Below are positions 42,519 to 51,800 of a DNA stretch of 64,000 nt, one piece after another. Numbering within the stretch: position 1 is the first letter of the stretch; each line of letters begins with the position of its first letter. The notes under the pieces were generated by a model that saw nothing but the letters and a program-made list of their open reading frames with translations, had not been told where the DNA came from and ran no database searches. The stretch covers positions 2,480,001-2,544,000 of the forward strand of contig NZ_CP100756.1 of the NCBI RefSeq assembly GCF_024266705.1. Direction: 5' to 3'. Source of the DNA: Natrinema gelatinilyticum. GTDB lineage: Archaea > Halobacteriota > Halobacteria > Halobacteriales > Natrialbaceae. A program made the position numbers and the translations under genes.

Positions 42519-44018
42519 TCAGGCCGATTCGCTCTCGTCCTGCTCTCCCCGCTGTGTGAACAGCCACTCGCTGGTCTGCGTGTATGCTCCGACCGACGTT
42601 CCCGGTTGCGTCTCGATCGCCTCGAAGAATCGATTCGTGATGACCTCCTCGACGACGCTGACGATCGATTCCACCTCGTCCTCGTCGTCGGCGCTGCCGA
42701 GAATACCGATTTCGAGTTGCGCACCGGCCATATTGGCGTGGCCTCCCGCACTGCCGATCCGGTCGTAGGCGTCCCGAAGCGTCTCACCGAGGTCAACGTC
42801 GGCCGCTCTCGAGCGGGCCGACAGGTACACCATTTCGTCGTGGAACCCAAAGACGAGCGTCGTCTCGACGCCCTCCATCGCGAGCAACTCGTCGGCCGCC
42901 TGTGGTAACGCATCGCGGTCCCCGATCCGACCGACGCTGGCGACGGCCACCGTATCCCGTTGCACTCGGTTTTTGATCGCCCGCGCGATCGTTTCGAGGG
43001 TATCTCCCTCGAGGGAGGGCTGTTCGACCTGGCGCAGAATCGACGTGTCGACGTGGGGCCACAGCAGCGATGCGGCCCGGAAATCCGCGGGAGACACTTC
43101 GCGGGTGAAGTCGTTCGTATCGACGCGGATACCGAAGAGCAGCGCCGTCGCGGTCGCTGAATCGAACGCGAGGCCGAATCGGTCGACGTACTCGGTCAGG
43201 ACCGTACTGGTCGCACCTGCCCCCTGACGGAGGTCCACGAACTCGCCCGGAACCGGTCCGCGAGGCGGATGGTGATCGATGACGATCTCGACGTGACTGT
43301 CTTCCGGGAGCTGGTCGTTGACGCCAGGTCGAGAGTGGTCCACCAGCGCAATAGCCGAATACTCCTCGAGTAGGTCCTCGCGGCCGACGTTGCGAAGGTC
43401 TAGCTCGAGCAGGTTCACCATCGCCCGATTCTCCTGGTGGGAGATGTCACCGAAGTAGCAGGCGTCGGCATCGACGCCGACCGACTCGGCGATATCGACC
43501 AGCGCGACCGCGCTTGCGATGGCGTCCGGGTCCGGGTTATCGTGGGTCACCACAGCCAGCCGACCCTCGATCGCCGACAGCTGGTCCCGAAGTTCGATGG
43601 CGGTTTCGGCGGCGGGATTCGTCGTTCGATCGAGCACCTGGTCCGCTATCGCGGCCGACGGGTCGACGATGCGATCGGCAAGTGCATCGAATCGGTCGAT
43701 GTCCGCCGCGGTCGCGTTCCCGCCCAGATAGGCCACGATGGACGTGTCGGGGAATCGGTCGCGCGCGGCCTCGAGCGTGGCTCGGTTGACGTCCGTTCGG
43801 TCGCCGGCGACGAAAACCACGTCCGGGGTCTCGACGGTCGCGATGGACGTGGGATCTGCCGGATCGGCGCTCCGGGCCGGGACGCCATTGTCGCGCAACG
43901 TCTCGACGACGCCGTCGTTGTCGGTGATGATGAGCAATCGTCCACCGTCACGCGCGGATAGCTGCTCTGTCACCTGCCGACAGATGGTCCCGCAGCCCAG
44001 CACGAGCCAGAAGACCAT
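42519..44018 (-). CDS. DHH-DHHA1 phosphoesterase with N-terminal Rossmann (TrkA-N-like) domain
   Basis: A 499-residue protein. Residues 1-125 are a nucleotide-binding RCK/TrkA-N-like domain (LVLGCGTICRQVTEQL, IITDNDGVVETL). The DHH domain follows with THDNPDPDAIASA, YFGDISHQENRAM, VDHSRPG and IDHHPP (four acidic/His metal motifs), and DHHA1 ends in GSAGGHANMAGAQ. This architecture is common in haloarchaea; candidate substrates are cyclic dinucleotides or short RNA (nanoRNase, c-di-AMP phosphodiesterase). The ATG at 44018 is used. Confidence 0.9.
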   Translation of the reverse strand: MVFWLVLGCGTICRQVTEQLSARDGGRLLIITDNDGVVETLRDNGVPARSADPADPTSIATVETPDVVFVAGDRTDVNRATLEAARDRFPDTSIVAYLGGNATAADIDRFDALADRIVDPSAAIADQVLDRTTNPAAETAIELRDQLSAIEGRLAVVTHDNPDPDAIASAVALVDIAESVGVDADACYFGDISHQENRAMVNLLELDLRNVGREDLLEEYSAIALVDHSRPGVNDQLPEDSHVEIVIDHHPPRGPVPGEFVDLRQGAGATSTVLTEYVDRFGLAFDSATATALLFGIRVDTNDFTREVSPADFRAASLLWPHVDTSILRQVEQPSLEGDTLETIARAIKNRVQRDTVAVASVGRIGDRDALPQAADELLAMEGVETTLVFGFHDEMVYLSARSRAADVDLGETLRDAYDRIGSAGGHANMAGAQLEIGILGSADDEDEVESIVSVVEEVITNRFFEAIETQPGTSVGAYTQTSEWLFTQRGEQDESESA

Positions 44019-44063
44019 GTAACGCCGCTGCAACCCCGACGGATAAAAGATACACGGTCTCGA

Positions 44064-45590
44064 TCAGGGGACGATCGCGGCCGCCGCCTCGAGTGCCGCG
44101 TTAGCGATCGGATCGAACGCCGGCAGGATGAGGACCGTTATCACCGCAGCAGCGACGATTGCCGCATAGAGCCCGGTCGGTTGAGCGAGACGATCGCGGT
44201 CGAGGATCGGGTCCTCAATCCAGAGTGCCTTGACCAGCCGGGAATAATAATACAGCGAGAGCGCGCTGTTGACGACGAGTGCACCGGCGACGACGAGCAG
44301 GGCCGCGTTGTCCGCTGCCGCTTCTATCGTCGCGGTGTATAGCATATACTTGCTCCAGAAGCCCCCAAAGAGCGGGATACCCGCAAGGCTGAACATGAAG
44401 ACAGCCATCGCGGCGCAGGCGACCGGCGCCTGTCTGGCGAGGCCGCTGTAGTCTTCGAACGTTCGACCGACGCCCCAGTACTCGGCCAATCCGACGAACA
44501 GGAACGCCCCCGTGTTCATGAAGCCGTAGACTAGCAGGTGCATCATCGCCGCGCCCATGACGAAGTCGGCGGCTCCGGTCGAGAGGCCCGCGAGCCCGAT
44601 CAACACGTAGCCGGCGTGGCCGATCGAGGAATACGCGAGCATTCGCTTGACGTTTTCCTGTGTCGCCGCCGCGAAGTTTCCGACCGTCATCGTCACGACC
44701 GCGAGGACGACGAACGCCCACGTCCACTCGACGCCGATGACGTCGGTCGTCGCATCGAGCGGGAACGCCGTCGTGAACACGCGGAACGCGAGGACGAAAC
44801 CGGCGGCCTTCGAGGCCGACGAGAGGAACGCGGAGATCGGTGCGGGCGCTCCCTCGTAGGCCTCGGGGGCCCAGAAGTGAAACGGAACGCTCGCCGTCTT
44901 GAACGCGATCCCGCCGATCAACATCAGGATGCCGAGCCCGAGCAGGCCGCCCATCTCACCGGCGTTCCCGAGACCCGTTGCGACGGCCTCGAGCTGCAGG
45001 GAGCCGGTCGCGCCGTAAACGAGGCTGATCCCGTAGACGAAAATCGCCGACGATAGCGCCCCGATCAGGAAGTACTTTAGCCCGGCTTCGACGCTGCCGC
45101 GGTTGTCCTTCAGGATCGCGACCAGCGCGTACGACGGCAGACTCGTTAGCTCGAGCGCGATGAAGATAGTTACGAGGCTGTTGGCCGCAGCCATCATCGA
45201 CATGCCCGTCGCCGCGAGGATCACCAGCGAGTAGTACTCGGCCTGATAGGTGTGATCCCGCAAGTAATCGTGGCTCGCGACCGTAACGAGGGCGGTGACG
45301 GTAGCGATGATGATCATGAAATAAAGCGCCAGTCGATCGACGACGAACTGGTCGCCCATGATATCGATGACGCCATAGTTGTCGATTCCCGTCGCACCGA
45401 CGCCGGCGGCGCTGAACCACACGGCGACGGCGAGCGACGAGAGTGAGCCGACTACAGCGACGCTGGATAGCAGCGTGCGGTTCGTGGAGTGCGGATCTAT
45501 GCTATCCAGCAGGAACAGGACGAGCGCCGTTCCCGCGAGGATCAGTGCCGGGGCGAGCGCCGCCCACTCGGGTAGCTGTACGACCGCCAT
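44064..45590 (-). CDS. nuoN: Complex I subunit N (proton-pumping)
   Basis: The 508-residue Mrp antiporter-like subunit has about 14 membrane helices; VKRMLAYSSIGHAGYVLIGL and FHFWAPEAYEGAPAPISAFL are characteristic, with conserved Lys and His residues for proton movement. It is the last gene of the nuo operon and its ATG overlaps the nuoM stop by 1 nt (TGATG). Confidence 0.96.
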   Translation of the reverse strand: MAVVQLPEWAALAPALILAGTALVLFLLDSIDPHSTNRTLLSSVAVVGSLSSLAVAVWFSAAGVGATGIDNYGVIDIMGDQFVVDRLALYFMIIIATVTALVTVASHDYLRDHTYQAEYYSLVILAATGMSMMAAANSLVTIFIALELTSLPSYALVAILKDNRGSVEAGLKYFLIGALSSAIFVYGISLVYGATGSLQLEAVATGLGNAGEMGGLLGLGILMLIGGIAFKTASVPFHFWAPEAYEGAPAPISAFLSSASKAAGFVLAFRVFTTAFPLDATTDVIGVEWTWAFVVLAVVTMTVGNFAAATQENVKRMLAYSSIGHAGYVLIGLAGLSTGAADFVMGAAMMHLLVYGFMNTGAFLFVGLAEYWGVGRTFEDYSGLARQAPVACAAMAVFMFSLAGIPLFGGFWSKYMLYTATIEAAADNAALLVVAGALVVNSALSLYYYSRLVKALWIEDPILDRDRLAQPTGLYAAIVAAAVITVLILPAFDPIANAALEAAAAIVP

Positions 45591-47113
45591 CAGAGATCAC
45601 CTCCCTGAAGAATCGGATCGACTGCGTCGGTTATCATATCGAAGATCAGCTCGGGAGCCACGCCGAGGACGATGATGAGTCCCAGTAACACGACCATCGA
45701 TGCGACATCGTGAACGGGTGCACGACCCACGTCGTAGTCAGTCTCGAGTCGATACGGCCCGAACACCGTCCGCTGGAGCGCAAAGAGCAGGTATCCTGCC
45801 ACGATCACGATGCCGAACATCGCCAGACCGGTAAACAGCGGCGAGTACGCGAGCAGATCGGAGCCGAACGCGCCGAAGAAGATGAAGTATTCCGCGGCGA
45901 ACCCGCTCATCAGTGGCAGACCCATGTAGCCGAAAGCACCGGCGACCAGCACCCCGACCGCAATCGGCATTCGGTCCGCGAGTCCGGACATGTCCGTCAC
46001 CATCCGGGTGTGGGTAGCGTTGTAGATGACACCGACGGCCATGAACATCAGTCCCGAGATGAGCCCGTGAGAGATCATCTGGAACGTGGCGCCGCCGACC
46101 CCGAACTGCGTGTACGCCACCAGCCCGAGGATGACGTACCCCATCGACGAGACGGACGAGTACGCGACGATCCGCTTCAAGTCGGTCTGGGCGAGCGCCA
46201 GCATCGCGCCGTAGATTACGCTGATGACGGCGATCGCCGCGATCGGAACCGCGTACGTCTCGACTTGCTCGGGGAACATCGTGAAGTTGAACCGCAACAG
46301 GGCGTAGGTCCCCATTTTCAGCAGGACGCCCGCAAGCAGCACCGACGCCGGCGTCGGTGCTTCGACGTGCGCGTCCGGTAGCCACGTGTGGAAGGGGACG
46401 ACAGGGACTTTCACAGCGAATCCGAGGAACATCGCGACGAACACCGCAGACGCGAGTGCCGTCCCGCTCAGTCCGAAGACGCCGCCGGGTCCGCCTTCGA
46501 GCATCGCCGTCGCGATCTCCGGCAGCGCGAACGACGTGACGTCGCCGAGACCGAAGACCAGCGCGATGAATGCGCCGAACATCACCAGCGACGCCACGTT
46601 CGTATAGACGAAGAACTTGATCGCGGCGTACTTCCGGCGCGGGCCGCCCCAGATACCGATGAGCAGGTACATCGGGATCAGAACCGCCTCCCAGAAGACG
46701 AACCAGAGGAAGAAATCGAGCGCGGTAAAGACGCCGATCAGGTTCGCCTCGATGAACAGTACGAGGCCGTAGAACTGCGATTCGCGCTCGTCGATCGGCG
46801 TCCACGAACTGACTATTGCGAGCGTACAGAGGATCGTCGTCAGGATCACCAACGGGAGGCTGATCCCGTCGAGGCCGACGAACCACGAGATCGTGTACTC
46901 GCCGAGTTCGATCCACGGTACCCGCGACTCGAACGCCAGTTGACCGTCGAGCAAGGCGTTGCCGCTCCCGTCGAAGGCGGTGAACAGCCAGAGGCTGATC
47001 GCCGCCGGAACGAGGCTGATCGCAAAGGCCAGTTTCCCCGCGATTCGATTCGGCGCGACGAACGTTACCAGCGCGCCCACCAGCGTTACCGCGATCAGAG
47101 CTTCGATAATCAT
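45590..47113 (-). CDS. nuoM: Complex I subunit M (proton-pumping)
   Basis: The 507-residue antiporter-like subunit. LKRIVAYSSVSSMGYVILGL and FHTWLPDAHVEAPTPASVLL are hallmarks, with about 14 helices. The ATG at 47113 overlaps the nuoL TGA by 4 nt (ATGA), better than a GTG three codons upstream. Confidence 0.96.
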   Translation of the reverse strand: MIIEALIAVTLVGALVTFVAPNRIAGKLAFAISLVPAAISLWLFTAFDGSGNALLDGQLAFESRVPWIELGEYTISWFVGLDGISLPLVILTTILCTLAIVSSWTPIDERESQFYGLVLFIEANLIGVFTALDFFLWFVFWEAVLIPMYLLIGIWGGPRRKYAAIKFFVYTNVASLVMFGAFIALVFGLGDVTSFALPEIATAMLEGGPGGVFGLSGTALASAVFVAMFLGFAVKVPVVPFHTWLPDAHVEAPTPASVLLAGVLLKMGTYALLRFNFTMFPEQVETYAVPIAAIAVISVIYGAMLALAQTDLKRIVAYSSVSSMGYVILGLVAYTQFGVGGATFQMISHGLISGLMFMAVGVIYNATHTRMVTDMSGLADRMPIAVGVLVAGAFGYMGLPLMSGFAAEYFIFFGAFGSDLLAYSPLFTGLAMFGIVIVAGYLLFALQRTVFGPYRLETDYDVGRAPVHDVASMVVLLGLIIVLGVAPELIFDMITDAVDPILQGGDL

Positions 47114-49158
47114 ACGAACCACCCTCCGAGAGCGCCGAGAATCAGCAGTAAGCCGATAAACCCGGCCACCAACAACGCCGCGTAATTAGTCACGATACCC
47201 GTCTGCAGTCGTTTCATCCAGTTGCTACCGAAGAGGCTGATCGTCGACGTTCCGTTGACGATACCGTCGACGACGGTCTGATCGAACCTGTCGGCGGTTC
47301 GAGCGAGCGGGAGCGTCAGGCCCTCTGCGAGCCAGACCTGATACTCGTCCTGGTAGTAGTTGCTTCGCAGGACGTCGTACGCGCCGCCGAGTTTCTCGGT
47401 GTGGCGTGACGGTTCGGGCACGTTGTACAGCGTGTGTGCGACGAACGCGCCCAAAAGTGCCAGTCCGAGCGACAGGCCGGCGCCGAGCAGCATGGTCGTC
47501 GTTTCGGACCCGATCACTCCCTCTTCGAAGGCCACCGTTTCGTGGTATTCGTGGTAGGTCAGCCCCTCGACGTATCCGTACTCGCCGTCGAGCCAGAACT
47601 CGAGGAACGTGATATCGATGTGGAACAGTTCGGCGACTGGCGCGAGGTTGACGAATCCGGCGACGGTCGCAAGGATCCCGAGGACGACCAGCGGCACCTT
47701 GATCGAGAGCCCGACCGGGTGGGGGTCTTCCGCCGTCTCCGTCCGGGGCTCACCGTGGAAGGTCAGGAAGACCATCCGGAATGTGTAGAATCCGGTGAAA
47801 AACACCGCGATCAGCCCCATCGCGTAGGCTGCGAGGATGACTGGCTGTTCCAGGCCGACCGCGAGGGCGTCGAACAGCACCTCGTCTTTCGACCAGAAGC
47901 CGGCGAAGGGAACGATTCCCGCGAGCGCGAGCGCGCCGGCGAGGAACGTGTAGTAGGTGACGGGAGCCTCGTTTTTCAGGCCGCCCATCTCCCACATGTC
48001 CTGTTCGTGGTGCATCAGGATGATGACGGCACCGGCACCGAGGAACAACAGCGCCTTGAAGAAGGCGTGGTTCATGAGGTGGAAGACGCCGGCGACGTAG
48101 CCGCCGACGCCGAGGCCGAGCATCATATAGCCGTACTGGCTGATCGTGGAGTACGCCAGTACCTGCTTGATGTCGTCTTTGACGACGGCCATCGAAGCAG
48201 CGAAGAGCGCGGTAAAGCCGCCCACGAAGGCGATGATCGCCAGCGCGGTCGGCGACAACGCGTAGTAGCCGAACATTCGGGCGACCAGATAGACGCCAGC
48301 CGCAACCATCGTCGCCGCGTGGATGAGCGCCGAGACGGTCGTCGGGCCTTCCATGGCGTCGGGCAGCCAGGTGTGGAACGGGAACTGCGCGGACTTGCCG
48401 AGGACCCCGCCGAGGACGAGGAGTCCGGTGATCGTCACCCAAATCTCGGCATCGAAGCCGAACAGCGTCGCGCCGTCGTCGATAGCTGTCTCGGCGGCGG
48501 TGACGAACGATTCTTCGCCGGCGAAGCCGAGGGTGCCGAACGTCGCCGCAATGGCGACGACCCCGATCAGGAAGAAGTAGTCACCGAATCGAGTGACCAG
48601 AAACGCCTTCTTTGCGGCCGATGGGGCCGATTCCGTCCGGAACCAGAACCCGATCAGCAGGTACGAACATAGTCCCACGAGCTCGAAGAACATAAACGCC
48701 ATCAGCAGGTTGTCCGCGAAGACGAACGCGAGCATGCTGAAGGTAAAGAGGCCGAGTTCGGCGTAGTACCGCCGCAATCCGGTCTCCTCTTCGGCGTTCA
48801 TGTACCCGAGGCTGAAAACGTGGACGAGCAAGGCGATGAGCGAAACGATCACCAGCATGAGCGCCGAAAGCGGATCGATTAGCACACCGAAGGAAAAGGC
48901 GACGCCGTCGGCGCCCGTTTCGCTGGCGGCAGCGCCGGCCGTCCACTCGTACAGCGTCGTGTGGTGGACGTTGCCGCCCGCGACGGCCGCGAACATCACG
49001 AGCGAGATCAGCAGCGACCCCGCCGTCGCGATAATACCCGGGAGTGCACCCTTCTTCGGCAGGTAGGTCCCGAACAGCAGCGTGACGACGAAGGCCACGA
49101 GCGGGAGTACTGCGATCGCCGGTGCGAATCCAAAGGGTCCTGTTGCTGTTGCTGCCAT
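47110..49158 (-). CDS. nuoL: Complex I subunit L (proton-pumping, with lateral helix)
   Basis: The 682-residue largest antiporter-like subunit. FPFHTWLPDAMEGPTTVSAL and IKQVLAYSTISQYGYMMLGL identify it; the extra C-terminal region after about residue 480 contains the amphipathic lateral helix and anchor helix typical of NuoL. It begins one base after the nuoK stop. Confidence 0.97.
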   Translation of the reverse strand: MAATATGPFGFAPAIAVLPLVAFVVTLLFGTYLPKKGALPGIIATAGSLLISLVMFAAVAGGNVHHTTLYEWTAGAAASETGADGVAFSFGVLIDPLSALMLVIVSLIALLVHVFSLGYMNAEEETGLRRYYAELGLFTFSMLAFVFADNLLMAFMFFELVGLCSYLLIGFWFRTESAPSAAKKAFLVTRFGDYFFLIGVVAIAATFGTLGFAGEESFVTAAETAIDDGATLFGFDAEIWVTITGLLVLGGVLGKSAQFPFHTWLPDAMEGPTTVSALIHAATMVAAGVYLVARMFGYYALSPTALAIIAFVGGFTALFAASMAVVKDDIKQVLAYSTISQYGYMMLGLGVGGYVAGVFHLMNHAFFKALLFLGAGAVIILMHHEQDMWEMGGLKNEAPVTYYTFLAGALALAGIVPFAGFWSKDEVLFDALAVGLEQPVILAAYAMGLIAVFFTGFYTFRMVFLTFHGEPRTETAEDPHPVGLSIKVPLVVLGILATVAGFVNLAPVAELFHIDITFLEFWLDGEYGYVEGLTYHEYHETVAFEEGVIGSETTTMLLGAGLSLGLALLGAFVAHTLYNVPEPSRHTEKLGGAYDVLRSNYYQDEYQVWLAEGLTLPLARTADRFDQTVVDGIVNGTSTISLFGSNWMKRLQTGIVTNYAALLVAGFIGLLLILGALGGWFV

Positions 49159-49159
49159 C

Positions 49160-49465
49160 TTACCACCTCATCGTCGTTGGTACCGTAACGTCGACGTCAC
49201 GGAAGTTTCGGTACAGCACCAGAATGATTCCGAGTCCGACGGCGACCTCCGCGGCAGCCAGCGCCATCGTAAACAGCGCGAATAGCTGTCCCGTCAGGTT
49301 GCCGTGATAGAACGCGAACGCGATCAAGTTGATGTTCGCCGCGTTCAACATCAACTCGACGGACATCAGGAACAACAGTGCGTTGCGACGCGTCAGGACG
49401 CCGAACAGCCCGATACAGAATACCGCCATCGACAGCAGGACGTAGTACTGTACGTCGACGGTCAT
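49160..49465 (-). CDS. nuoK: Complex I subunit K
   Basis: The 101-residue, three-helix subunit has GVLTRRNALLFLMSVELMLN and the conserved membrane Glu residues (SVELM, AAAEVAVGLG). Its ATG overlaps the nuoJ2 stop by 4 nt (ATGA). Confidence 0.96.
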   Translation of the reverse strand: MTVDVQYYVLLSMAVFCIGLFGVLTRRNALLFLMSVELMLNAANINLIAFAFYHGNLTGQLFALFTMALAAAEVAVGLGIILVLYRNFRDVDVTVPTTMRW

Positions 49466-49944
49466 CGGGACTCACCTCCGGCGTCTGTGGACCTGGACCG
49501 GTCACCACCGTCGGAACGGAATTCCGACGAGGATCGCCTCGCTCCGCTCTGCTTGCCGCCATCGGTGACGGCAAGTTCCGGTCCCGTATCCCTGCTCGAG
49601 GATGCACCCGTACTCGAGAGCGCGGAGACGGGTTCACTGCCTTCCTCGCGTTTCGCGAGGACGAGCGAGGCGTCGAGTGCTGCGTCGAGTGCGACGGCGA
49701 CGAGCAAGACGGCGGCGAGGAACGGTTCTGTGCCGTCGACTTGCTGCAGCGAGTCGAATCCAAACAGCGAGTAGCCGAGTTCGGCCGTGATCGAGACGTC
49801 GTCGGGGAAGCCGGCCCCCGCGGTCGCGGTCATCGGCTCGAACGTCGTATTCAGCGTAATGAGTGCCATTATGCCGAACAGCCCGACGGCGAGTAATCCC
49901 GGAACGAGCGTCCGGCCGAGCCGGAGTTTCGGGCCGGTCGTCAT
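49462..49944 (-). CDS. nuoJ2: Complex I subunit J, C-terminal half (J2)
   Basis: In haloarchaea NuoJ is split in two; this 160-residue protein is the C-terminal half. It has an N-terminal helix (VPGLLAVGLFGIMALITL), a loop with GYSLFGFDSLQQVDGTEPFL and a last helix (LAAVLLVAVALDAALDASLV). A Ser/Arg/Asp-rich tail of about 60 residues (from about 100) extends far beyond the conserved core and is probably disordered. It overlaps nuoJ1 and nuoK by ATGA. Confidence 0.9.
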   Translation of the reverse strand: MTTGPKLRLGRTLVPGLLAVGLFGIMALITLNTTFEPMTATAGAGFPDDVSITAELGYSLFGFDSLQQVDGTEPFLAAVLLVAVALDAALDASLVLAKREEGSEPVSALSSTGASSSRDTGPELAVTDGGKQSGARRSSSEFRSDGGDRSRSTDAGGESR

Positions 49945-50219
49945 GCCTGTACCACCTCGTCGGAATCGATGTCGGATTCGTCACGCTGGGTCAGCATGAC
50001 GGCGAACGTGATAAGAACGAGGACCCCGCCCACGTAGACGAGGACCTGCATCATGGCGACGAATTCGGCCGCCAGCATCACGTAGTGGACCGCCACGCTG
50101 AGCAGCGCAACACCCAGCAGGAGCGCCGAATGCCATGGGTCCTGCACGAGTACGACACCCATCGCGCTAGAAAGCGTGACGAACGCGAACAGCGCGAACG
50201 CGATCAGCTCGTAGTTCAT
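49941..50219 (-). CDS. nuoJ1: Complex I subunit J, N-terminal half (J1)
   Basis: The 92-residue, three-helix protein contains VVLVQDPWHSALLLGVALLS and FVAMMQVLVYVGGVLVLITF, the conserved pi-bulge helix of NuoJ. It starts 39 nt after nuoI, the largest spacing in the operon, and overlaps nuoJ2. Confidence 0.93.
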   Translation of the reverse strand: MNYELIAFALFAFVTLSSAMGVVLVQDPWHSALLLGVALLSVAVHYVMLAAEFVAMMQVLVYVGGVLVLITFAVMLTQRDESDIDSDEVVQA

Positions 50220-50258
50220 ATTTATTGATAGTGCCCGTTTGCGGGACGGGCAGACCCG

Positions 50259-50720
50259 TTACTGGTAGTCGACCTCTCCTTCACCCTCGCCGACCCACGC
50301 CCCCCGGTCGGGTTCGCGGGACGCGAGCGGGTCGATGTCCTTGTACCACGGTACCGCTTTCAGCTGTTCTTTGTTGTAGACGAAATCGTGTTTCGTGTCC
50401 GCCGTGAACTCGAAGTTCTCCGTCAACAGGATGGCGTCGACGGGACAGACTTCCTCACACAGCCGGCAGTAGATGCACTGTCCGATGTGGAGGTTGTACT
50501 GTTCGCCGTTTCGTTGTTCGTCCATGACGATCTGAATCGTGTCGTTCGGACAGACGTTCTCGCACTGGCGACACCAGATGCACCGCTCCTGACTGAACTT
50601 GTGGACGCCGCGGAACCGCGGCGACACGTCGGGTGCGGTCTCCGGATATTCCACCGTGAAGGTGGAGCCGTCCAGCGCGTGTTTCATCGTCGTTGCCATC
50701 GATTTGAGTATCCCGATCAT
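50259..50720 (-). CDS. nuoI: Complex I subunit I, two 4Fe-4S clusters
   Basis: The 153-residue ferredoxin-like subunit has two full cluster motifs, CIWCRQCENVCP and CIYCRLCEEVCP, and a long acidic C-terminus. It passes electrons to NuoB. The ATG at 50720 overlaps the nuoH stop (ATGA); a longer frame upstream is antisense-like. Confidence 0.96.
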   Translation of the reverse strand: MIGILKSMATTMKHALDGSTFTVEYPETAPDVSPRFRGVHKFSQERCIWCRQCENVCPNDTIQIVMDEQRNGEQYNLHIGQCIYCRLCEEVCPVDAILLTENFEFTADTKHDFVYNKEQLKAVPWYKDIDPLASREPDRGAWVGEGEGEVDYQ

Positions 50721-51799
50721 GCTATCAGCCCCACGATTACCGCGGTCAGGACGAGGTTGGCGAACGAGAGTACGAGAAGTCCCTTCCAGCCAATCTCGAT
50801 CAGTTGGTCGATTCGAACACGGGGAACCGCCGAGCGCAGCCACTGCGTCGCGAAGAACACCGCCCAAATTTTGACGAGGAACCAGACGATGCCCGGAAGG
50901 ATCGGCCCGGCGGGACCACCCAGGAATATCGTCGCGATGATCGCACCGCCGAGGAAGATGTGGAGGAACTCGCCGAGGTAGATCAACACGAAGTAGACCG
51001 AAGAGTACTCGGTCTGGTAGCCCGCAACGATTTCGGTCGGCGCCTCCGGCGTGTCGAAGGGGTTGCGGCCGACCTCCGCGAAGTTCGCGACGAGGAACAG
51101 GACGAACGCGAAGGGGTTGACCAGTGCGTACCACGTCGGAATCGAGACGCCAGCGATTTTCACCAGCGTTTCCTGTTGTACGGCGACGATTTCACCCATC
51201 TGCAGCGTGCCGGCGAAAATAACGACCGACATCCCGGTGACGACTAGCGGAATCTCGTACGCGATGTTCTGTGCCACAGCGCGAAGTCCACCGATCAGGG
51301 AGTACTTGTTCGCCGAGGCGTATCCGGCCATCACCAGGCCGATACTCGCGATACCAGACACCGCGAAGACGTATGCGAGTCCGACTTCTGGGTCAGCGAG
51401 TTGGATTCCGCTCCCCATCGGAATAACGGCGAAGCCGAGCAACGCGGACCCCGCGACGACGATTGGCGCGAGATCATAGGCGGGTCGATCCGCGTTTTCA
51501 GGTACCACCAACTCCTTTGAGAGGAGCCGGACAGCGTCGGCGACGATGATGCCGATTCCGCCCGGCCCGAGCCGGTTGACAGCGATCCGATCGGTGAAGG
51601 CGGCGGTGATCTTGCGCTTGGCCCACGGCCCTGCGACGCCGGTCATCGCCAGCATCAGGGAACCGACGAACGCCGCCGCGATGAACGTAGCTAGCAGTTC
51701 GCCCGCGAGTCCAAATTGGTCGAGGCCCGTCAGGGTCCCGATCCGCTCGGGGAGCAAGACCGTCTCCTGTAACGGAGTCGCTGACAGTGAACCGGCCAT
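50717..51799 (-). CDS. nuoH: Complex I subunit H (quinone channel)
   Basis: The 360-residue membrane subunit has WAKRKITAAFTDRIAVNRLG, IPMGSGIQLADPEVGLAYVF, NIAYEIPLVVT and the acidic E-channel loop AEVGRNPFDTPEAPTEIVAG. It joins the quinone site to the membrane arm. It starts one base after the nuoCD stop. Confidence 0.97.
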   Translation of the reverse strand: MAGSLSATPLQETVLLPERIGTLTGLDQFGLAGELLATFIAAAFVGSLMLAMTGVAGPWAKRKITAAFTDRIAVNRLGPGGIGIIVADAVRLLSKELVVPENADRPAYDLAPIVVAGSALLGFAVIPMGSGIQLADPEVGLAYVFAVSGIASIGLVMAGYASANKYSLIGGLRAVAQNIAYEIPLVVTGMSVVIFAGTLQMGEIVAVQQETLVKIAGVSIPTWYALVNPFAFVLFLVANFAEVGRNPFDTPEAPTEIVAGYQTEYSSVYFVLIYLGEFLHIFLGGAIIATIFLGGPAGPILPGIVWFLVKIWAVFFATQWLRSAVPRVRIDQLIEIGWKGLLVLSFANLVLTAVIVGLIA

Positions 51800-51800
51800 A

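Noticed and set aside
47434..48672. 412-residue acidic plus-strand frame antisense to nuoL
   Set aside because: The acidity comes from the reverse complement of hydrophobic codons; nuoL is certain.
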